Source: Phellopilus nigrolimitatus (taxonomy: Eukaryota; Basidiomycota; Agaricomycetes; Hymenochaetales; Hymenochaetaceae). Taken from it: DNA of 64,000 nucleotides. Made by a program: the position numbers and the translations under genes. The stretch's first letter is position 1. Each line of letters starts with the position of its first letter. Where the stretch lies: contig JAJOHG010000003.1 in the NCBI GenBank assembly GCA_021029095.1, forward strand, positions 248,001 to 312,000, given 5' to 3'. This document shows, piece after piece, positions 59,144-64,000 of the stretch. The notes beneath the pieces were generated by a model. That model was given only the letters and a program-made list of their open reading frames with translations. It was not told where the DNA came from and ran no database searches.

Positions 59144-62100
59144 CTAGGATATCAACTCTTCGTTGAGCTGCTTCAGGACTCCTGGGTCCGCGTCCCGCAA
59201 ATACCTTTCCTCGAGTGTCGGACCGTAAATCTCGTGCGCCCGCTGGAGCCTTTGTGCTACAAAGGTCGTGAGCTTCTCGGTCTCGACAGGGTCATGCCCG
59301 TAGATCTGATAGACAAGTCAGCAATAAGTGAATATGCTGTATCATTGACTGACCTCTCTCCATCGCTCATATTCAGGTGTGCCCTCGAGGTGATCCAACG
59401 AGCCCGGCAGCACGGAGCCATTGTCCCTCCAAAAAGTAACCAACGGAGATAAAGTAGATCTTAAGACGGGCGGTTAGCATAGGAAAACGTAGTTTAGAAA
59501 TAGCACAATATTACTGTGATTCTTCCCCAGAAATCTCTACGAGGGCTTCTTTCATCTCCCCGAAGACATCCAGCCACAAATTGAATATTTCTCCGGTAAG
59601 ACGTTCCAGGACCTCTGCTCTACCTGTTGCGACAAGACACGCGATACCCATGGCTGTGAGCTTGCGATAGCGCGGCTCGGACATGTTGTCGAACTTTTTT
59701 TGAATCATCCGTTGTTAAAATAAACCGCAAAATGCAACATTCTATTTGACTGTACTCACTCTCCGCCACCACTGGTTGAGCAATTCATTCCAAAGTTCTG
59801 ACTCCAGCTTGTTTACGGTAGGTGCGGCAGCTGAAACAAGCTGCGACAAAACGACTGCGTCGTTAAGTGCCATGCGCGCAAATAAACAAACATGTTCCGT
59901 TAGGAGGGTTGTTATAGCGTCGTCATCCAGAATCGTTTTCATGAGAACTGCGAAAAGACCCGAAGCATGCATGGGTTCGGCCCACAGCTGGGCGGGTGCC
60001 AGTTGGACAAGCAACTGGAGTGCCAGAACCATATCTTTCTGATTCGTCTGCACGGCTTGACCGATTGCTCTAGTGAAGGCGCTGAGGAGAGGCATTCCAT
60101 ACGCCTTAATAATGTGAGAATAATTATTGCCTGAAACAAGTATGAAAGCAATACCTGGAGGACCGTCACAGCATCCAGAACAAAGTATGAATGAACAACT
60201 GCCGTGACAGAGCCCAGTAAATCGAGGTTTTCTGAGAGCAGGGCAATGGCAACTGGGGAAGAGATCTAACAATGATGGCATGCCATTTACACTTTCGAGT
60301 GTTGCAGCATTCTGCAGAACGGTTTTCCATAGCTTTAGCCCAGCTTCATCTAGCTGAGCCCGTGACTGCACAAGGAACAGCAAATGAAAATAACATTCTC
60401 CGAAGTCGGAGATAGACAACTTACACCATCTGAGAAGCTTCTTGTAAGACAGGCACGACTATAGGATTTAACTGACGTAGAATGCTGCTTGGAAGACTGA
60501 CAAGACATGCATTAGAAGAAGTAGCGAAATTTACGGAATGAACAAACTTCGGCAAGCTTAGTTATAGTAGTCTAACGATGTGATCAGCAAAGCTAATTAA
60601 GCTTTATGAATAAACTATTTACCTAGCAATGCCAGCTTGTACATGAAATCAGCAGCCGTCCCTATATTTAAAATATTCAAATATCAATAATAATAAAGAT
60701 GTCGAATACTGGTTAGGGTACTCGTACATAATTGAGGAAGGGGCTTCGAGACAATTTCCATGAATGGCACAATCTTGAAGAGAAACGAATTAGCGACACG
60801 GACTTCTTTCTATGCAAGATACTCACCCGTTGTCCCATTCTTTCGATCACGACGTTCAGACTCTCTGTGACCCGCGTCTTTGCTTCCGATGTGTCCGCCT
60901 CAGCCGATAGGTCCATGAGCTGAGAAATTGCCGCAGGCAAGTGCGGAGCGAACACATCCTCATCAAATTGAAGGCACTTGGTAAGCCAAAAAAAGTAGAA
61001 ATGTAGGGGTGAGAGAAATGTAGCTTCTAGTCGCGTTCTAATGTTACTTACGTCAACACATTCTCGCAGCGCCCCGGCAGCTGTGAACCGCACGACCGGA
61101 TCTGTCCCGGGCCCGCGGTCGCGTAACAAGTGTATCAGGATGTTCCAGATATCTTCATTTGGTGGCGCACATTCGTCAGAGACCCATTTCCCTAGTACCC
61201 AGGCAATCCGGCGCTTGATAATCGGAAAGCTATTTTCAGAGTCAATCCATAAGTTCTTAAGCTCTTCCGATTAAATTCAAAAGACCGTACTTCGGATTTG
61301 AGTCTCGCGCTTCTGCAGCAAGATTCTGAGCAACCCACTGTTGGAAGGGGATCACATTCCTGAGGCGTATCGCACACCGTCCGATTGCGCAATAAAGAGC
61401 CTCCTTCTGGACAATACTGTCGAGATCCACAGTGGATGTTCCTTAGTATTCAATAAAGGTGGAGAAGACGAGGGAATAACAGTGGCCATTAGCGCAATCA
61501 AGACCGATCATATTCACCGAAGAAATTACAAGACAATTAGCATTTGGACTTACCGATTATTTGATTAAATGTTGCTTGCAGAAGGGGTACGACGTATCCC
61601 TCATATTGATTTGCAAGTGCCATAAGAACTCGTTCTCCGCAAGGCTTGGAGAACTTCGTGTCACTAAAAACCGAAACCACCAAGAGAAAAGAGACTGACC
61701 CGCAATTCGTATTCCCATTGCTCATTCTCCTTATCCTCGATATTGACCCACTCTTCTGGATCCGCAAGCCACGAATCGAGATCCTTCGGGTTAAGCGGGA
61801 TGAAGCGCGTAACAAGCAATTTGACAGCCTCTTCGACGAACTCTTTCGAGAAGGCTGAAAAGTAAGATAAAACACGTCCTTTAGATTTAGAAGAGCAAAA
61901 TATATGAAGTGACAATTATTTCTCACTGACTTGCACTCCCGTCTGGGCCCTGTTTCGTCAGACTCCACTGACCAAGGCTTTCTTTGAAAATCACCATAGC
62001 CTGAACTATAAAGCGCACAGGGAATACTGCCCATTGTGAGTCTGATGGTCAAAATGAAACCAAAAATCGTCATCAACTCCAGTCCAAATTTCCCTCTCCC

Positions 62101-63450
62101 GGAATGTGCCTGTCTTACCAGCTATGATTTCTGAGGGCCCGTTCGTCGCCTGCACGACTTTGCTCCAGTAATACAGAACAAGGTCGCTGCACTTGTTGAG
62201 CGCAACGAATTTTGAGCAATACAGCTGCTGCATCCGTCGAAAGAGTTTGCCGAATTGGCGGGTGTGCCGCGTGAGATAGTCCAATGAACGCGCTGCAATT
62301 TGGTCTGAAGGACGTTGGTTTTGTGAAGGGCCGAGCGCCAGAAATATGTTTATGCGCAACTCAGATAGTGTTTTCAGTTGTACAGCAGAGCTTTCGAAGA
62401 AGTCCTCGACCTATTTAATCGAGGAATTCGTCAGTATTTTCGGACAATTTAATGAAGAGCAAGTACTCACCCATGGCCGTAGTTCCTTACAGCTATTTAA
62501 TCCTAAACGATTCCATGTCCAAACTGCCATTTTACTCATACACTTGTAAGCCAGGTGCGCCAAGAAAATCGCGTCCGCGGTCGGATGTGAGGATATAGAT
62601 GAAGGATCAATCAACGTAGCGAAGTTATTAGACAGTGTAGAGTAATATCCTTGAAGTGTCGGGTGCAAATTCTCAACGAGCTGGACATGAACGATGAGAA
62701 TCAACTTCGAAGAAATGAAGAAAGGCTTGCCTTCTTCATGACGTTCACTCCATTAGGCATTCTAATTGAGGCGAACTCTTTGAGAATGGCATTCAGCACT
62801 TCGAAAGAACGACGCAAGACTAAAGTTGCCCTTGGATCATTGCCTCCAGAACCGACAAAGGACTTGAGAGCTTCGTCGATAGAAGATAGCAAGATAGTGA
62901 TCAGATCCGTACCTGAAGATTTCATGAGATGACACCACAAAGATGATCAACAGAGACGAACCAGGAGCCCGGGAAATCGTAACGAGCAATCCTCGCGATG
63001 ATCTGCTTGTTGCAGTCCGCGATCTAAGAGCGGAAACTTAGTTCAGATCAGAGCATCAGAGCAAGAACATACCACATCATCACTCTCCTCCAGTAAGGAA
63101 AGACTTCGAGCACGTATATTGACCCTTTGCTCGTCTGAGATGAGCCTGTAATAAAACAAGACGCCTTGGTAAGGTAAGACGAAATAAGCCTGCGAACGAA
63201 CGAGATACCTCTTTGCCTTCCAATGAGTAAGCCCGTAGTTTTTAAATTGAATGATACTTTGTTGGCGAATGACAAGAGGCACGTTTCTCTGAGTAGCGAT
63301 TGCGTTTAGGCAATCGAAGGTACTATGCATGTCGAGCATTTGCTTCAGCCTCGCCGCACAGGCGGAGACTTGAGCAGGGTCCTGGCTGGCCGCACCTGCA
63401 ATGACATTATAAAGCTCATCTGGGACGACAGATACAACAGGCCGACTCAT
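59144..63450 (-). CDS. KAP120: Karyopherin beta importin, Kap120 / importin-11 type
   Basis: A nuclear transport receptor made of HEAT repeats; yeast Kap120 imports proteins needed for ribosome assembly. Start MSRPVVSVVPDELYNVIAGA at 63450. The importin N-terminal domain runs over several short exons: AARLKQMLDMHSTFDCLNAI, QRNVPLVIRQQSIIQFKNYG, LTHWKAKR, LISDEQRVNIRARSLSLLEE and then DCNKQIIARIARYDFPGSW, with the family's R-Q-x-x-x-x-x-F-K-N. The middle has LVENLHPTLQGYYSTLSN, HLAYKCMSKMAVWTWNRLGL, RSLDYLTRHTRQFGKLFRRM, WAVFPVRFIVQAMVIFKESL, FSKEFVEEAVKLLVTRFIPL and DPEEWVNIEDKENEQWEYEL, the last a well-known marker of Kap120/Ipo11. The C-terminus, GTPEYERWREIYGHDPVETE and LRDADPGVLKQLNEELIS, ends at 59144. 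More than twenty small introns; the frames I followed are clean. Confidence 0.93.
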
Positions 63451-64000
63451 GACGAGGAGGCGTTAGGAGGCGTGGCGAAGGGCGTTGCAGCTCATTTATT
63501 TAAACACGGACCGATCACGTGACCGCGAAAGCCGACGCAGATTTACGCCGCCTGTGTGATTCAGTGTGAACTACGTTTTGGAGATTCAAAGAATCGGACG
63601 AGAAATTGGGACGAGAAATCGAACGAGACCAGCTGAGTGAGTGCGTCTATAAATATTTCAAGCAGTTGCATTGGCAATGAGGACGGAGTCTAAGGGCAGT
63701 ACAGATCCACTACAAAACGAAGTCTCAGAAATTTCAAATTAGGTGGTGCAATTAATGATGCTGCGAGCGAGAACTGTGAGCCCGTTGTGAGCCTTGGCAA
63801 TAGTACAAATTACTATGTGTCTGTAAGGGCAGATCATGCACCCGCGATGCGCTCGTCAATAGTCCACAATGATGACTTGTCTACATTGAAGTTTGATCAG
63901 TAACTCTTCAAAGCGAAGTTTAAAAGCAAAGACTACAAAGTATGTACAGTTTCCCGATCTCTTGCGCCCAGCATTGGGCTCGCCCAGCTCTGGTATAATT
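63451..64000. promoter_or_regulatory. Upstream region of KAP120 with TCACGTGA, to window end
   Basis: TCACGTGA at 63515-63522 lies 65-72 bp before the KAP120 start, and TTTATTTAAAC (63495-63505) near it may act as a TATA-like element. The remaining 450 bp are AT-richer with no open frame above background. No start of a further gene is recognisable before the edge. Confidence 0.4.

Overview
The window looks like nuclear DNA of a basidiomycete fungus, probably an agaricomycete. Genes are tightly packed on both strands and cut by many introns of about 45-75 bases with GT...AG ends. Coding DNA is GC-rich in places (the DRE2 and Suc/Fer regions), and the recognisable proteins are fungal housekeeping and signalling proteins. 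I read 26 protein genes. I saw no rRNA, tRNA, CRISPR array, plasmid part or clear transposon.

Layout, left to right: DPH6 diphthine-ammonia ligase (+, 61-2768); a GPH/MFS sugar transporter (-, 2909-5513); an ankyrin protein resembling the TORC2 subunit Avo2 (-, 5924-8046) divergent from FRS1, the Phe-tRNA synthetase beta chain (+, 8274-10601); a Bsd2/NDFIP membrane adaptor (+, 10890-12661); about 1.5 kb without a convincing gene; a serine-rich orphan (-, 14187-14919) divergent from EMC10 (+, 15107-16219); a GNAT acetyltransferase (-) divergent from Mediator MED18 (+), which converges with BCD1 (-); a forkhead factor (+, 21514-22643); DRE2 (+, 23065-24224); a small Tim17-like membrane protein (+, 25250-25824); SCH9 (+, 25931-29114); a Suc/Fer thioredoxin-like ferredoxin of the Apd1/Aim32 type (-, 29629-31164); a coiled-coil orphan (-, 31552-33590) divergent from proteasome RPN11 (+, 33832-35100); mitochondrial bS18m (-) divergent from RIM15 (+, 36756-42650); a UIM-like proline-rich orphan (+, 43375-46036); VPS52 (+) converging with EFR3 (-); SLX4 (+, 52788-55029); folylpolyglutamate synthase (-) divergent from PEX2 (+); and the importin KAP120/IPO11 (-, 59144-63450).

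Genes that may work together: Avo2-like (TORC2), SCH9 (the TORC1 effector kinase) and RIM15 (the quiescence kinase that Sch9 and PKA restrain in yeast) all lie within about 37 kb. EFR3 (plasma-membrane PI4-kinase scaffold) and VPS52 (GARP tethering) add membrane and lipid traffic. Otherwise the genes serve unrelated household tasks, as is usual for fungi.

The most important caution is sequence quality. Several strongly conserved genes (FRS1, SCH9, RIM15, Suc/Fer, the UIM-like orphan) change reading frame by one base inside conserved domains where no intron fits well. The likeliest reason is uncorrected single-base indels in the assembly. RIM15 carries the most, so real decay of that gene should also be tested. 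I found no convincing new multi-gene system. The best leads are the three orphan families, the nutrient-signalling trio, the possible dual start of the folate gene and the RIM15 frame breaks.
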